Shown in pieces: positions 18,501 to 26,657 of a stretch of DNA of 64,000 nt. Made by a program: the position numbers and the translations under genes. The first letter of the stretch is position 1; each line of letters begins with the position of its first letter. The notes under the pieces were generated by a model. That model worked only from the letters and a program-made list of their open reading frames with translations, searched no databases and had not been told where the DNA came from. Source of the stretch: JBBQKG01 sp038326655. GTDB taxonomy: Bacteria > Actinomycetota > Thermoleophilia > Solirubrobacterales > JBBDJG01. The stretch covers positions 9,004 to 73,003 of the forward strand of contig JBBQKG010000015.1 of the NCBI GenBank assembly GCA_038326655.1, read 5' to 3'.

Positions 18501-18906
18501 GATCGGGCACGCGCTCCATCAACGCGACCGCGCTTGCCACGATCACGGGCCGTCCGCCCGTCGAGGCATCTCTCAGGGCATCGAGCGCGGCGACCCGCAG
18601 GCCCACGAGGTGCGGCGGCGGTGCCAGGTGCGACTCGTAACGGACGCCGCGCGCGGGATAGAAGCGAACTTCCGGGCCGAGAAACGCGCGCAGGTCGGCG
18701 GCCAGGTCACGCGCGGCACGGTCGTCGCCTGCGACCACGAGCGCCGGGCGGCCGGTGAACTCGTCCGAGTTCAGCAGCGCGGCGACCACGAACGGCCGCA
18801 GCGACGCCGAGACGAAGGCAGCCTGAGGCGAAGCGGCCGCCTCGCGGGCGAGCCGCTCCAGGTCCGGCGTCTGGTTGGCTTTTTCCAGCAGTCGTATGAG
18901 CGTCAT
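15529..18906 (-). CDS. mfd: Transcription-repair coupling factor
   Basis: Mfd removes RNA polymerase stalled at DNA lesions and recruits UvrA. The 1125-residue chain shows the full order. UvrB-like N-terminal domains come first (GVRYESHLAPPPHLVGLR; GQFAVRGGILDIYPA). The RNA polymerase-interacting domain follows (DIVVHVDHGIGRFTGFDT, DRVFVPTDQLDKLSRYV). Next is a RecG-type helicase with Walker A GDVGYGKTE near residue 600, DEEQ near residue 707 and SATPIPRTLQMS. The C-terminal TRCF domain ends the chain. I chose ATG 18906; a GTG one codon upstream is equivalent. It is divergent from the gene at 18978. Confidence 0.97.
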   Translation of the reverse strand: MTLIRLLEKANQTPDLERLAREAAASPQAAFVSASLRPFVVAALLNSDEFTGRPALVVAGDDRAARDLAADLRAFLGPEVRFYPARGVRYESHLAPPPHLVGLRVAALDALRDASTGGRPVIVASAVALMERVPDPDLRPHGFTLEVGEELDLGDALERLVECGYEREEQVFDRGQFAVRGGILDIYPATEERAVRVELFGDEVESLRWFSTFTQRSLAEADRVEIAPAAELGAEYRELAELAASEERGERPDVAEILPVGQFRSFLDLVPDEAAVVVAAGEEIRPGLADHWHDVTTSFHSDDAHHLYLPPEEVQATLDRRAAVSFSTVSQDQPHQFRAQAADGAARSIREAEPELEKLVRGGYSTLVAWEHRGEADRAAYNMARLHPAFVDGSGPSVGKDEGALWFAVARLREGFIAPQLKLAVLPDHRLLRRRRAERPDTRPGRVLAAFTDLRAGDIVVHVDHGIGRFTGFDTKTVANVTRDYLELEYRDGDRVFVPTDQLDKLSRYVGADGHAPPLSKLGSKSWDNMKARARRAAEELAGELLTIYAERKHRHGHGFHEDSEWQLEFEQAFPYRETDDQLDAIEQTKADMEAERPMDRLICGDVGYGKTEVALRAAFKAASDERQTLVLAPTTILAQQHFGTFSERLRDYPFRIELLSRFRSPKEQRAVIRDFAAGKVDILIGTHRLFSRDVQPKDLGLVIVDEEQRFGVKQKERLRQLRLSVDVLALSATPIPRTLQMSLAGLRDISVIETPPEGRRPIHTYVGEYDDDLVRGAIERELQRGGQVFYLHDRVETIDEAAERIRAIVPAARVAVAHGQMEASTLEQAMLDFLRGSDQVLVSTTIIESGLDIPSANTLIVERADRLGLAQLYQIRGRVGRSRERAYAYLLYPSADALTHEAAARLSTLSDYTELGSGFKIAMRDLEIRGAGNLLGSEQSGHVAAVGFELYCRMLDEAVQVAQQGGEGAEEDLWEPVRLDVPVDAYVPAEYIPYEVAKIDVHRRIAAAREPAALAALQEELEDRFGPVPEPVESLLRLQEARIKLGRAGARTAELRSDRLVIAPVELDSSQAKALRAELGEVLYESLKRTLRVGMPDREAERLRAVLQAADALERVKATLVEAA

Positions 18907-18961
18907 CACGGCACGACGAACGACCGGGCACACGGGCCCGGCTTCGTCTCGATTCTTAGGA

Positions 18962-18967
18962 TAGGCT
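18962..18967 (+). promoter_or_regulatory. -10 box TAGGCT, leaderless start
   Basis: TAGGCT ends 10 bases before ATG 18978. The overlapping minus-strand TATCCT (18957-18962) could serve mfd, so this is a divergent promoter. Confidence 0.5.
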
Positions 18968-18977
18968 GTCGCCGCCG

Positions 18978-19349
18978 ATGAGCCGCAAGCAACGAGACAA
19001 GGCCAAGGACGCCGTCGCGATCGGCCGGATCGTGGTGGGCGCGAGCGCCTACCTGACGCCGAATCTCTCGGGGCGCCTCTTCGGCCTCGACCCGGACGGC
19101 AACCCGCAGCTCTCGTACATCGGCCGCCTGTTCGGCGCGCGAGACGTGGCGTTGGGCGCGGGCGTGCTTCGCAGCTCGAAGAAGCAGAAGGACGCCTGGG
19201 CCACGGCCGGGCTGGCATGCGACGTCGCCGACGTCGGCGCAGGCGCGCTGGCCGGGATCCGCGGGCAGCTCCCGCCGCCCGCCGCAGCACTCGTGACGGC
19301 GACCGCCGCAGGCTTCGCGATCGCCGGCTACTGGCTGCTCCAGCAGTAG
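18978..19349 (+). CDS. DUF4267-like membrane protein of unknown function
   Basis: The protein has 123 residues and two to four weak membrane segments: around residues 16-28 (GRIVVGASAYLTP), a Gly/Ala-rich stretch near residue 80-95, and the C-terminal ALVTATAAGFAIAGYWLLQQ. The motif SYIGRLFGARDVALGAG near residue 47 resembles small actinobacterial membrane proteins of the DUF4267 type, but I cannot confirm the family by eye. The start ATG 18978 is supported by its -10 box. It is convergent with the MFS gene, 6 bases away. Confidence 0.68.
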   Translation: MSRKQRDKAKDAVAIGRIVVGASAYLTPNLSGRLFGLDPDGNPQLSYIGRLFGARDVALGAGVLRSSKKQKDAWATAGLACDVADVGAGALAGIRGQLPPPAAALVTATAAGFAIAGYWLLQQ

Positions 19350-19355
19350 TCGAGG

Positions 19356-20564
19356 TCAGCCGCGAGGACGGAGGGTCGCGCGCCGCGCGTAGAGCCCCGC
19401 CGCCGCGACGAGCGCAAAGCCCGCGGTCGTGAGCAGCGCCGCGTCGATGCTCGCGTGCTGGACGAGCAGACCCGCCAGCGCCCCGCCCGCGGCGAACCCG
19501 GCGGTCACTCCGGTGCTCAGCCACGTGAACGCCTCCGTCACCGCGCCACCCGGCGCGAGCCGGCCGATCAGCGCAAAGCTGGCCGCGGCTGAAGGAGCGA
19601 TGAAGAGGCCCGCGACCAGCAGGAGCGCCGTCATCACCGGAATCGAGCCGGCCAGCGCGAGCGGCGCGAGCCCCAGCGCGATCGGCCAGGCGAACACGAG
19701 CAGCAGCTCGGCCGGATCGCGCCGCCACTCTCGGGCGCCGTACCAGAGCCCGCCCAGCATGCTGCCGAACGCAAGCGTACCCAGCATCAGCCCGGCCGCG
19801 CCCGCCGAGCCGTGCGCCTGACCGAAGGCCGGAAGGGCGACCTCGAGCGAGCCGAACGTCATGCCGTCGACGATGCTGAGCAGCACGATCGTGCGGATGC
19901 CCGGGTCTGACAGCGCACCGGCTCGCGGCTCCACGGTGGTGGATCCGCGTCGCCGCGACCGAGAGGCGGGCGTGGCCGCAAACGCAATCGTGCCCGCGGC
20001 GACGAGTACGGCGGCAGTCGCGAGTGCGACCTGCGCGGTGGAGAACACCACGATCAGCGCGACGAGCAGCGGCCCGACGATGAAGAACAGCTCCTGGACG
20101 ACCGCTTCGAGCGCGAAGGCGGTCTCGGTGAGCCCGCCCGCGAGCTCGCTGATCAGCGCGCGCATGGTGGCGAACAGCGGTGGAAAGCAAAGCCCGCTCG
20201 CCGCTGCGCAGGCGAGAACCGGAACTGTCTGGGCGTGGTGCTCCGCGACGGCCAGCAGCGCCCCGATGGATGCCGGGAAGGCGAGCGCGCACGTGACCAG
20301 CACCGGGGTCTGCCCGAGGCGGTCGATCAGCCGCCCGAGCAGCGGCGCCGAGATGCCCGAGCAGATCGCGAAGGCTCCCGTCGCGGCGCCCGCGACCGCG
20401 TAGGACCCGGTCTCCCTGCTCAGCAGGAGCACCGAGGCGAGCGTGTACATGCCGACCGGCAGACGCCCCAGGAACGCGGCCGCGAACAACGGCTTGAAGT
20501 CGGGCATCGCCAGCACGGCGGCGTACCGGCGCAGGCCACTGCGGGCCACTGGCGGTGCGCTCAT
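19356..20564 (-). CDS. MFS transporter
   Basis: A 402-residue integral membrane protein with about 12 hydrophobic segments and the MFS loop 2-3 motif in the form GRLIDRLGQTPV near residue 80. The two six-helix halves are joined by a basic loop (ASRSRRRGSTTVEPR) near residue 205. Substrate is unknown; the organisation resembles drug or sugar efflux permeases. ATG 20564 overlaps the pth stop (ATGA), so it is the last gene of an L25-pth-MFS unit. No operon partner hints at a substrate. Confidence 0.85.
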   Translation of the reverse strand: MSAPPVARSGLRRYAAVLAMPDFKPLFAAAFLGRLPVGMYTLASVLLLSRETGSYAVAGAATGAFAICSGISAPLLGRLIDRLGQTPVLVTCALAFPASIGALLAVAEHHAQTVPVLACAAASGLCFPPLFATMRALISELAGGLTETAFALEAVVQELFFIVGPLLVALIVVFSTAQVALATAAVLVAAGTIAFAATPASRSRRRGSTTVEPRAGALSDPGIRTIVLLSIVDGMTFGSLEVALPAFGQAHGSAGAAGLMLGTLAFGSMLGGLWYGAREWRRDPAELLLVFAWPIALGLAPLALAGSIPVMTALLLVAGLFIAPSAAASFALIGRLAPGGAVTEAFTWLSTGVTAGFAAGGALAGLLVQHASIDAALLTTAGFALVAAAGLYARRATLRPRG

Positions 20565-21151
20565 TCGCCGGGATCGGTGACGAAGCCCTCGGCCGCGTCC
20601 GCGGCGCGCTCGATCAGCGCGCGCACGTCGCCGGCGGGCTCGTCGAAACGAGACAGCACGTGTCGCGAGACGATCTCGGGGTCGGTCGTGTCGGGCCTTC
20701 CGACGCCGACGCGGATCCGGCTGAAGTCTGGGCCGCCGAGGTGCTGGCGCAGCGACTTGAGGCCGTTGTGCCCGGCGAGGCCGCCCCCCGTGCGTGCCTG
20801 GACCTGGCCGAACGGGAGATCGATCTCGTCGTGGATCGCCACCACGTGCTCGAGCGGCACGCCGTACTGGCCCCGGGCCGGCCCGGCGGCCGTGCCGGAC
20901 TCGTTCATGTACGTCTGTGGCATGAGGATCGCCACGCGCGGTCCTCCCGGGCCCGTTCGCCCCTCCGTGACGAGCCCCCCGAACGCCTTCCGGGGCTCCG
21001 GCAGGTCCCACCGCGATGCAAGCAGCTTCGCGACCTCGAAGCCGACGTTGTGGCGCGTGCCCGCGTACCTCGAGCCCGGGTTGCCCAGGCCGACGATCAG
21101 ATAGTCGACCGGAACGGCAGGGCGCTTGCCGCGGCCGCGAAACAGCCGCAA
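20561..21151 (-). CDS. pth: Peptidyl-tRNA hydrolase
   Basis: Pth releases peptides from peptidyl-tRNA dropped by ribosomes. The 196-residue sequence has all landmarks: LIVGLGNPGSRYAGTRHNVG with the conserved Asn and catalytic His near residue 40, LMPQTYMNESG, and the Asp-containing HDEIDLPFGQ followed by GGGLAGHNGLKS. The start is taken as TTG 21151, 12 bases after GAAGAGGG that lies in the end of the L25 gene. No ATG or GTG is available before the first conserved strand. It is the downstream partner of the L25 gene in many Gram-positive genomes, as here. Confidence 0.95.
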   Translation of the reverse strand: MRLFRGRGKRPAVPVDYLIVGLGNPGSRYAGTRHNVGFEVAKLLASRWDLPEPRKAFGGLVTEGRTGPGGPRVAILMPQTYMNESGTAAGPARGQYGVPLEHVVAIHDEIDLPFGQVQARTGGGLAGHNGLKSLRQHLGGPDFSRIRVGVGRPDTTDPEIVSRHVLSRFDEPAGDVRALIERAADAAEGFVTDPGE

Positions 21152-21157
21152 GAGGGC

Positions 21158-21880
21158 CTAGCCCTCTTCGCCGCCGCCGCCGCCGCCGGACTCGGCGCTC
21201 TGGCCCTCTCCGCCGTCGCCCTCGCCCTCGGCGCCTTCCTCGCCCTCGGCGCCTTCCTCGCCGACGAGTGCGGTCTCCTCCTCGATCTCCTCTTCCTCCT
21301 CGACCTCGGACGGGACCGTGATCGTGGCGACGACGATCTCGGCGGGCTCGCCCACCACCTCGACGCCGGCGATCGCGCTGACCGAGTCGAGCGTGAGGGT
21401 CTCGGCGACGCCCATGCCCGATACGTCCGCGACGATCCGGTCGGGGATGTCGGTGGGAAGCGCCTCGATCAGGATCTCGCGCGTCACGTGCTCGAGCACG
21501 CCGCCTTCGCGTACTCCGGGGGCCTCGTCGACGCCCTCCAGCTCGAGCATCACCGTCGCCTGGATCTTCTCGTCGAGGCGGACCTTGAGCAGGTCGACAT
21601 GGCGCACGCTTCCGCGCACCGGATCCCGCTGCTGGTCCTTGACGATCACGGGCTCCCGACCGCCGCCGCCGTTGCCCTCGATCTCGATGTCGAACAGCGC
21701 ATGGCCTTCGGCGAGCACCGTGCGCAGCACCCGCGATTCAACCTTGAACGACACCGAGTCGCTCTCGATCCCGTAGACCACGCCCGGGGTGAAGCCCGCG
21801 CGGCGAAGCCGCCGGCTCGCCCGCGAGCCGCGCTCCTCGCGCGCTTGAACGCTCAGCAATGTCCTCTGACCCGAAGCCAC
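21158..21880 (-). CDS. rplY: 50S ribosomal protein L25 / general stress protein Ctc
   Basis: 5S rRNA-binding ribosomal protein of the long Ctc type, 240 residues. The L25 domain covers residues 5-95 (GSRASRRLRRAGFTPGVVYG; RDPVRGSVRHVDLLKV). The TL5-type C-terminal beta domain follows (REGGVLEHVTREILIEALPT). The last 55 residues are an acidic Glu/Gly tail (EVEEEEEIEEE and GEEGAEGE repeats), longer than in most homologues. The GTG 21880 start has a TACAAT -10 box 8 bases upstream, so the message is probably leaderless. pth follows directly. Confidence 0.93.
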   Translation of the reverse strand: MASGQRTLLSVQAREERGSRASRRLRRAGFTPGVVYGIESDSVSFKVESRVLRTVLAEGHALFDIEIEGNGGGGREPVIVKDQQRDPVRGSVRHVDLLKVRLDEKIQATVMLELEGVDEAPGVREGGVLEHVTREILIEALPTDIPDRIVADVSGMGVAETLTLDSVSAIAGVEVVGEPAEIVVATITVPSEVEEEEEIEEETALVGEEGAEGEEGAEGEGDGGEGQSAESGGGGGGEEG

Positions 21881-21888
21881 GACGGCGG

Positions 21889-21894
21889 ATTGTA
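21889..21894 (-). promoter_or_regulatory. -10 box TACAAT, leaderless start of rplY
   Basis: TACAAT on the minus strand ends 8 bases before GTG 21880. This is the closest match to a TATAAT box among the leaderless group. Confidence 0.55.
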
Positions 21895-21908
21895 CTCACG
21901 GTTCGCGG

Positions 21909-22400
21909 TCAGGCCGGGTGGCCCGCCCGGATCCGCTTCGCGCGGTGAAAGGGGAACTGCCCCTCGGTCGGACCGTGCTCGGCGGTCGCCGGCGAGAGCA
22001 CGAACCCCACGTGGTCCCCACCGTCGAAGCGCTGCTCGACGGCGCCCACGAACCGATGGTCGCAACGCTCCAGCAGCGGCACGCCGCCCGGGCCCGGGTG
22101 CCATTCGCACAGCGCGAACTTGTCCACCTCGTCGCCCGTCCTGCCCCCGAAGAGCTCAGCGAGGTCGTCCGCACTGGAGGGCACGAAGTGCACCGCAAGC
22201 AGGTCTGCGTCGCGGGCCACGCGGTACGTGCGGTTCTGTTTCGAGAGGCAGATCAGGAACCGCGGCGGATCGATGCTGCACTGCGTCGCGAACCCGACCA
22301 GGCACCCCGCGCGCTCGCCGCCGCGCGCGGCCGTGACGACGAACATCGGGTAGTCCAGCTCTCCCATGAGCGCGTTGAACGTGTCTTGGACTGAGGACAT
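21909..22400 (-). CDS. Flavin reductase-like FMN-binding protein
   Basis: A 163-residue protein of the flavin reductase-like (split barrel) family, which binds FMN and reduces it with NAD(P)H or supplies it to a partner oxygenase. Family features: YPMFVVTAARGGERAGCLVG near residue 17, the substrate strand FLICLSKQNRTYRVAR, LAVHFV, and the DHRFVGAVEQ strand near residue 114. ATG 22400 is the only good start. It is divergent from the UbiB-like gene with a 29-base gap. No partner monooxygenase is adjacent. Confidence 0.82.
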   Translation of the reverse strand: MSSVQDTFNALMGELDYPMFVVTAARGGERAGCLVGFATQCSIDPPRFLICLSKQNRTYRVARDADLLAVHFVPSSADDLAELFGGRTGDEVDKFALCEWHPGPGGVPLLERCDHRFVGAVEQRFDGGDHVGFVLSPATAEHGPTEGQFPFHRAKRIRAGHPA

Positions 22401-22416
22401 CGATCGAGCCGAAGGG

Positions 22417-22422
22417 TAACTT
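22417..22422 (+). promoter_or_regulatory. -10 box TAACTT, leaderless start
   Basis: TAACTT ends 7 bases before GTG 22430. Confidence 0.5.
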
Positions 22423-22429
22423 CACCGGT

Positions 22430-23821
22430 GTGGACCAGGGCGACGCGAAGATCCCTCGCAGCCGGCTGGGCCGTTCGGCCCGCGTCGGCATTCGGGCCGG
22501 TCTCGAGGGCGCCCGGTTCGCGGGCGCCAAGGCGACCGGCGTGGTGCGGTCGCGCGACACTCGCCAGGAACGCATGGAGGGCCTCGCGCTGGACTCGGCC
22601 GAGCGCGTTGTCGAGACGCTCGGGACGATGAAGGGTGCGGCCATGAAGATGGGCCAGCTCGCCTCCTTCATCGATACGGAGTACCTGCCCGAGGAGTACC
22701 GCGAGCTGTACCAGGCCAAGCTGGGGCAGCTGCGCACCTCGGCGCCCGCGATGCCCTGGGAGAAGGTGCGCAAGGTGATCGACGAGGAATACGACGAGCC
22801 GTGCGTCGAGGTATTTCGCGAGATCGAGGAGGAGGCGTTCGCGGCCGCCTCGATCGGGCAGGTGCATCGCGCGGTCCTGCACGACGGCCGCCGCGTGGCG
22901 GTGAAGATCCAGTACCCGGGCGTCGACGCCGCGATCCGTGCCGACCTCTCGAACGCCGGGATGATCCTGCGGCTCGCGAAGGCGATCGCGCCGGGGCTCG
23001 ACGCCAAGGCCGTCGCCGCGGAGCTGAAGGAACGGGTGCTCGAGGAGCTCGACTACGAGTACGAGGCCCAGAACCAGCGCGTGTTCGCGCGCGCCTACCG
23101 CGGCCACCCGTTCATACATGTGCCCGACGTGATCACGCGGCTGTCGCGCAGTCGCGTGATCGTGACCGAGTACGTGGAGGGCCACTCCTTCGACGACGTG
23201 AAGCGGCTCGACCACGAGCAGCGCACGCGCTTCGGCGAGATCGTGTTCCGGTTCTACCTCGGCTCGATCTACCAGCTTCAGCACTTCAACGCCGACGCGC
23301 ACCCGGGCAACTACCTGCTCCTGGAGGACGGTCGTGTCGCGTTTCTCGACTTCGGCATGACGAAGCGGCTGGACGTCGAGCAGATCCGCCTCGAGGAAGA
23401 GGTGATCAAGGCGCGTGTCGACCACGACCCGGAGCGGCTGCGGCAGAAGCTGCACGAGCTCGGTTTCCTGCGCGACCCGAAGCGGATCGATGCCGAGCGG
23501 CTGATGGCGCACGTCGACGCGGTCGGTGGCTGGTACCTGGAGGACGTCGAGCGCGAGGTCACGCCCGAGTACGTGATGGCGGTGATCGCCGCAATATCGG
23601 ACCCGCGCTCGGACTTCTACGCGCTCATGCGCCGCGAGAACGTGCCCGCGAACGAGCTCATGGGCCGTCGCATGGAGATCGGCGTGCTGGCCGTGCTGGG
23701 CCAGCTACGCGCGCGGCGCAACTGGCACCGGATCGCGCGCGAATGGTGGTTCGGGGACCCCCCCGCGACCGAGCTGGGGCACCAGGAGCACGAGTTCTGG
23801 GAGGGGCGCTCGCTTGCTTGA
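22430..23821 (+). CDS. ABC1/UbiB (AarF) family atypical kinase
   Basis: The product is a 463-residue member of the UbiB/ABC1/ADCK atypical protein kinase-like ATPases, linked in bacteria to quinone synthesis and lipid homeostasis. Family signatures are present: the KxGQ motif in MKGAAMKMGQLAS near residue 70, the alanine-rich loop AAASIGQVHRA, the ATP-site Lys in VAVKIQYPGVDA, the catalytic DAHPGNYLL near residue 290 and LDFG. No C-terminal membrane helices are obvious. GTG 22430 is supported by a close -10 box. Quinone genes are not nearby, so the substrate process is open. Confidence 0.9.
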   Translation: MDQGDAKIPRSRLGRSARVGIRAGLEGARFAGAKATGVVRSRDTRQERMEGLALDSAERVVETLGTMKGAAMKMGQLASFIDTEYLPEEYRELYQAKLGQLRTSAPAMPWEKVRKVIDEEYDEPCVEVFREIEEEAFAAASIGQVHRAVLHDGRRVAVKIQYPGVDAAIRADLSNAGMILRLAKAIAPGLDAKAVAAELKERVLEELDYEYEAQNQRVFARAYRGHPFIHVPDVITRLSRSRVIVTEYVEGHSFDDVKRLDHEQRTRFGEIVFRFYLGSIYQLQHFNADAHPGNYLLLEDGRVAFLDFGMTKRLDVEQIRLEEEVIKARVDHDPERLRQKLHELGFLRDPKRIDAERLMAHVDAVGGWYLEDVEREVTPEYVMAVIAAISDPRSDFYALMRRENVPANELMGRRMEIGVLAVLGQLRARRNWHRIAREWWFGDPPATELGHQEHEFWEGRSLA

Positions 23822-23847
23822 CTTGCCGATGCTGCCCGGCGTAGTCT
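23818..23847 (+). promoter_or_regulatory. Promoter TTGACT-18-TAGTCT for the propeller protein
   Basis: TTGACT (23818-23823) and TAGTCT (23842-23847) with an 18-base spacer, in the 44-base gap after the UbiB-like gene; the -35 overlaps that gene's stop. This is the best two-box promoter in the window. Confidence 0.6.
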
Positions 23848-23865
23848 TGGCGGGGGCAGAGGAAA

Positions 23866-26631
23866 TTGGCTTCGATCATCGCCAGCAGGCCGATCGCACG
23901 AAGGTTGGTGCTGGGTGCTGTGGTGCTCTGGCTGGTTGTGGCCGGTCTGCTCGTGCCGCACGGGCACGGCGGCGGAGCGGCGGGTCCCTCCAGCCCAGCC
24001 CTGAAGCTGCCGCTGTCGTTCGTCCCCAACCGCGGCCAGACCGACGCGCGCGTGCGCTACTACGCGCAGACGCCGGGGTTCGCCGCCTACTTCACCCGCC
24101 GCGGGGTGACGATCGCGATCTCGAAGGGCCGGCATGGCCAGGCGATCGAGCTTCTGTTCCCGGGGGCCGACCGGACGCCGTCGATCGCTGCGGCCGACCG
24201 GCAGGCCGGCCGGGTGAACTACCTCAACGGCGCTGAGCGGCACACGGGCATCCCGACCTATGGCCGCGTCGTCTACCGGGACCTGTGGCCCGGGATCGAC
24301 CTGGTGTTCGCGGCTGACCGCGGGCAGCTGAAGTACGAGCTCCATCTGGCCTCGGGCGCGAACCTCGCGAACGCGCGATTCGCATACGCCGGGATCGACG
24401 GGCTGTCGGTCGCGGGGAACGGCGGGCTGGCCGTTCACACGCAGAACGGGACTCTCAGGGACGCGCCGCCCCGGAGCCGCCAGGGTGGCGCAGCCGTCGC
24501 CAGCCGTTTCCGGCTGACCGGCAAGCGCTCGTACGGCTTCTCGCTCGGCGCATATGACCGCTCCCGGCCGCTGGTGATCGACCCCGCGCTCGCATACTCG
24601 ACCTTCCTCGGCGGCAATGGGGACGACACCCAATGGGGCATCGCGGTCGACCCGCACGGTAACTCCTATGTCGCCGGGCAGACGGACTCCCCCAACTTCC
24701 CCGCCACGCCGGGCTCGTACGACACGACCTTCAACGGGGGCACCGAGGACGCCTTCGTCGCGAAGCTGAACCCGCTGGGCACAGCGCTCGTCTATGCCAC
24801 CTACATGGGCGGGGACGGATGGGACTCCGGTCAGGACGTCGCGACCGACGCGGCCGGCAACGCGTACGTGTTCGGCTACACGCTCTCGACTAGCTTCCCC
24901 GTCACGCCGGGGGCCTTCCAGGCGGATCGCAACGGCTTCGACGACAACTTCGTCGCCAAGCTCGGCCCCGCCGGCGCGCTGCAGTACTCGACCCTGCTCG
25001 GCGGCAGCGGCGCCGGCTTCAGCTCGGGGCAGGAGGGCGCGATCGCGGTGGACGGCGCAGGGCAGGCGATCGCGACGGGCTTCACGAGGAGCACCGATTT
25101 CCCGACCACGCCCGGCGCCTACAAGACCGCAAGCGAGGGCCTCGAGGCGTTCGTGACGAAGTTCAACCAGGACGGGACCGGCCTCGTGTACTCGACCTTC
25201 CTTGGCGCGGGGCTGCCCCAGGACATCGCGGTGGACCCGACCGGAAACGCCTTCCTGACCGGCCTGGGCGGCTTCGCGGACGCTGACTACCCGACTACCC
25301 CGGGGGCGTACGACCGCACCCTCAACGGGCAGGACGAAGTGTTCGTCACCAAGCTCGCCCCGAGTGGCTCGGCGCTCGTGTACTCGACCTTCATCGGCGG
25401 AGGCGCCAGCGACCATCCATACGGGATCGCGATCGATTCGGCGGGCAGCGCGTATGTCGCCGGCAGGACGGCCCTCGACGCCGCCGTGCCCTACCCGACC
25501 ACGCCCGGGGCGTACGACCGGACCCGTAACGGGTTCGCGGACGCCTTTCTCTCCAAGCTCGACCCGAGCGGTTCGGCGCTCGTGTACTCGACGTACCTGG
25601 GCGGTAGCGGCGACGAGGGCGCATTCGGGGTCGCCGTGGACGCGGCGGGCAGCGCGCACGTGATCGGGACCACCTTCTCGACGGACTTCCCGACCACGCC
25701 CGACGCGCTCGACGCGACGCACGGCTACCCCTCTGACGCCTTCTACGCCAAGCTCGATCCGGGCGCCACGGCCCTGCAGTACTCGACCTACTTCGGCGGC
25801 GCCGGGTACGACGGCGGCGGCTACGCAGGCGCCGGCGGCTCGATCGCGCTCGACCCGCAGGGGAACGCATATCTAACGGGATCCACGCAGGGAGGAGTGC
25901 CCACCACGCCGGGCGCCTTCGACACCACCTACAACGGCAACGAGGACAGCTTCGTCGCCAAGTTCTCCTACGGCCCCGGCCCGCCGGCGACCCTTACGCT
26001 CGCCCCCGAGACCGCCACCAACACGGTCGGCGACAGCGGCCACTGCGTGACGGCCACGGTCGAGGACGCCTCCGGCGACCCGACCCCCGAGATCACCGTT
26101 CGCTTCACGGTCACGGGCGCCACCAGCGCGGGCGGCTCTCAGACCACCGGCCCCAACGGCCAGGCGACCTTCTGCTACCAGGGCCCCGAGCTGCCCGGCA
26201 CCGACCAGATCACGGCCACGGTTGACCCGAGCGGCCCTTCGGACACCGCCAGCAAGGTCTGGGTCGCTCCGCAAGGCACCGAGGGCTGCAAGGTCACCGG
26301 CGGCGGGGGCATCATGGCGCAAAACGACGACCGCGCGACCTTCGACAACAACGTGCGCACGGCCACCGCGAGCGACGTCCGCGGCCGCATCACCTACACC
26401 GACCGCGGCCCCGCGGAGTCGCTCACGGTCCGCTCGAAGGCGATCGACGCGCCCGTGTGCGAGGGGCGGCGCGCGACGATCTACGGCAGCACCGGCTCGA
26501 CGCCGTTCCGGGTCGACCTGAACGACCGCGGCCACCCCGGCCGGCGCGACACCTACCGGATCCTGCTCGGCTCCGGCTACGACTCCGGCACCCAGACGCT
26601 GGACGCCGGCAACATCCGCGTGCGCGGCTGA
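23866..26631 (+). CDS. Large secreted SBBP-repeat beta-propeller protein
   Basis: Exported protein of 921 residues. The signal region is basic then hydrophobic (RRLVLGAVVLWLVVAGLLV). Residues about 40-240 form a conserved head domain found in front of such repeats (LSFVPNRGQTDARVRYYAQ). Seven SBBP repeats follow, each of about 55-65 residues, with a YSTFLGG start, GIAVD..GN.Y..G and FPTTPGAYD, ending in FVAKL. They probably close into a seven-bladed propeller. Then comes an Ig-like domain (about residues 705-800) and a C-terminal Cys-containing beta domain starting EGCKVTGGGGIM. The start is TTG 23866, with AGAGGA just upstream; GTG or TTG codons at residues 14-15 are alternatives. It is likely a surface binding or adhesion protein; the ligand is unknown. 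Confidence 0.85.
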   Translation: MASIIASRPIARRLVLGAVVLWLVVAGLLVPHGHGGGAAGPSSPALKLPLSFVPNRGQTDARVRYYAQTPGFAAYFTRRGVTIAISKGRHGQAIELLFPGADRTPSIAAADRQAGRVNYLNGAERHTGIPTYGRVVYRDLWPGIDLVFAADRGQLKYELHLASGANLANARFAYAGIDGLSVAGNGGLAVHTQNGTLRDAPPRSRQGGAAVASRFRLTGKRSYGFSLGAYDRSRPLVIDPALAYSTFLGGNGDDTQWGIAVDPHGNSYVAGQTDSPNFPATPGSYDTTFNGGTEDAFVAKLNPLGTALVYATYMGGDGWDSGQDVATDAAGNAYVFGYTLSTSFPVTPGAFQADRNGFDDNFVAKLGPAGALQYSTLLGGSGAGFSSGQEGAIAVDGAGQAIATGFTRSTDFPTTPGAYKTASEGLEAFVTKFNQDGTGLVYSTFLGAGLPQDIAVDPTGNAFLTGLGGFADADYPTTPGAYDRTLNGQDEVFVTKLAPSGSALVYSTFIGGGASDHPYGIAIDSAGSAYVAGRTALDAAVPYPTTPGAYDRTRNGFADAFLSKLDPSGSALVYSTYLGGSGDEGAFGVAVDAAGSAHVIGTTFSTDFPTTPDALDATHGYPSDAFYAKLDPGATALQYSTYFGGAGYDGGGYAGAGGSIALDPQGNAYLTGSTQGGVPTTPGAFDTTYNGNEDSFVAKFSYGPGPPATLTLAPETATNTVGDSGHCVTATVEDASGDPTPEITVRFTVTGATSAGGSQTTGPNGQATFCYQGPELPGTDQITATVDPSGPSDTASKVWVAPQGTEGCKVTGGGGIMAQNDDRATFDNNVRTATASDVRGRITYTDRGPAESLTVRSKAIDAPVCEGRRATIYGSTGSTPFRVDLNDRGHPGRRDTYRILLGSGYDSGTQTLDAGNIRVRG

Positions 26632-26657
26632 CGGCCGGCAGGCCGGCGCATCGACGG

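Noticed and set aside
16450..18981. Plus-strand open frame of 843 codons opposite mfd
   Set aside because: Shadow of Mfd, whose helicase and UvrB-like motifs are unmistakable.
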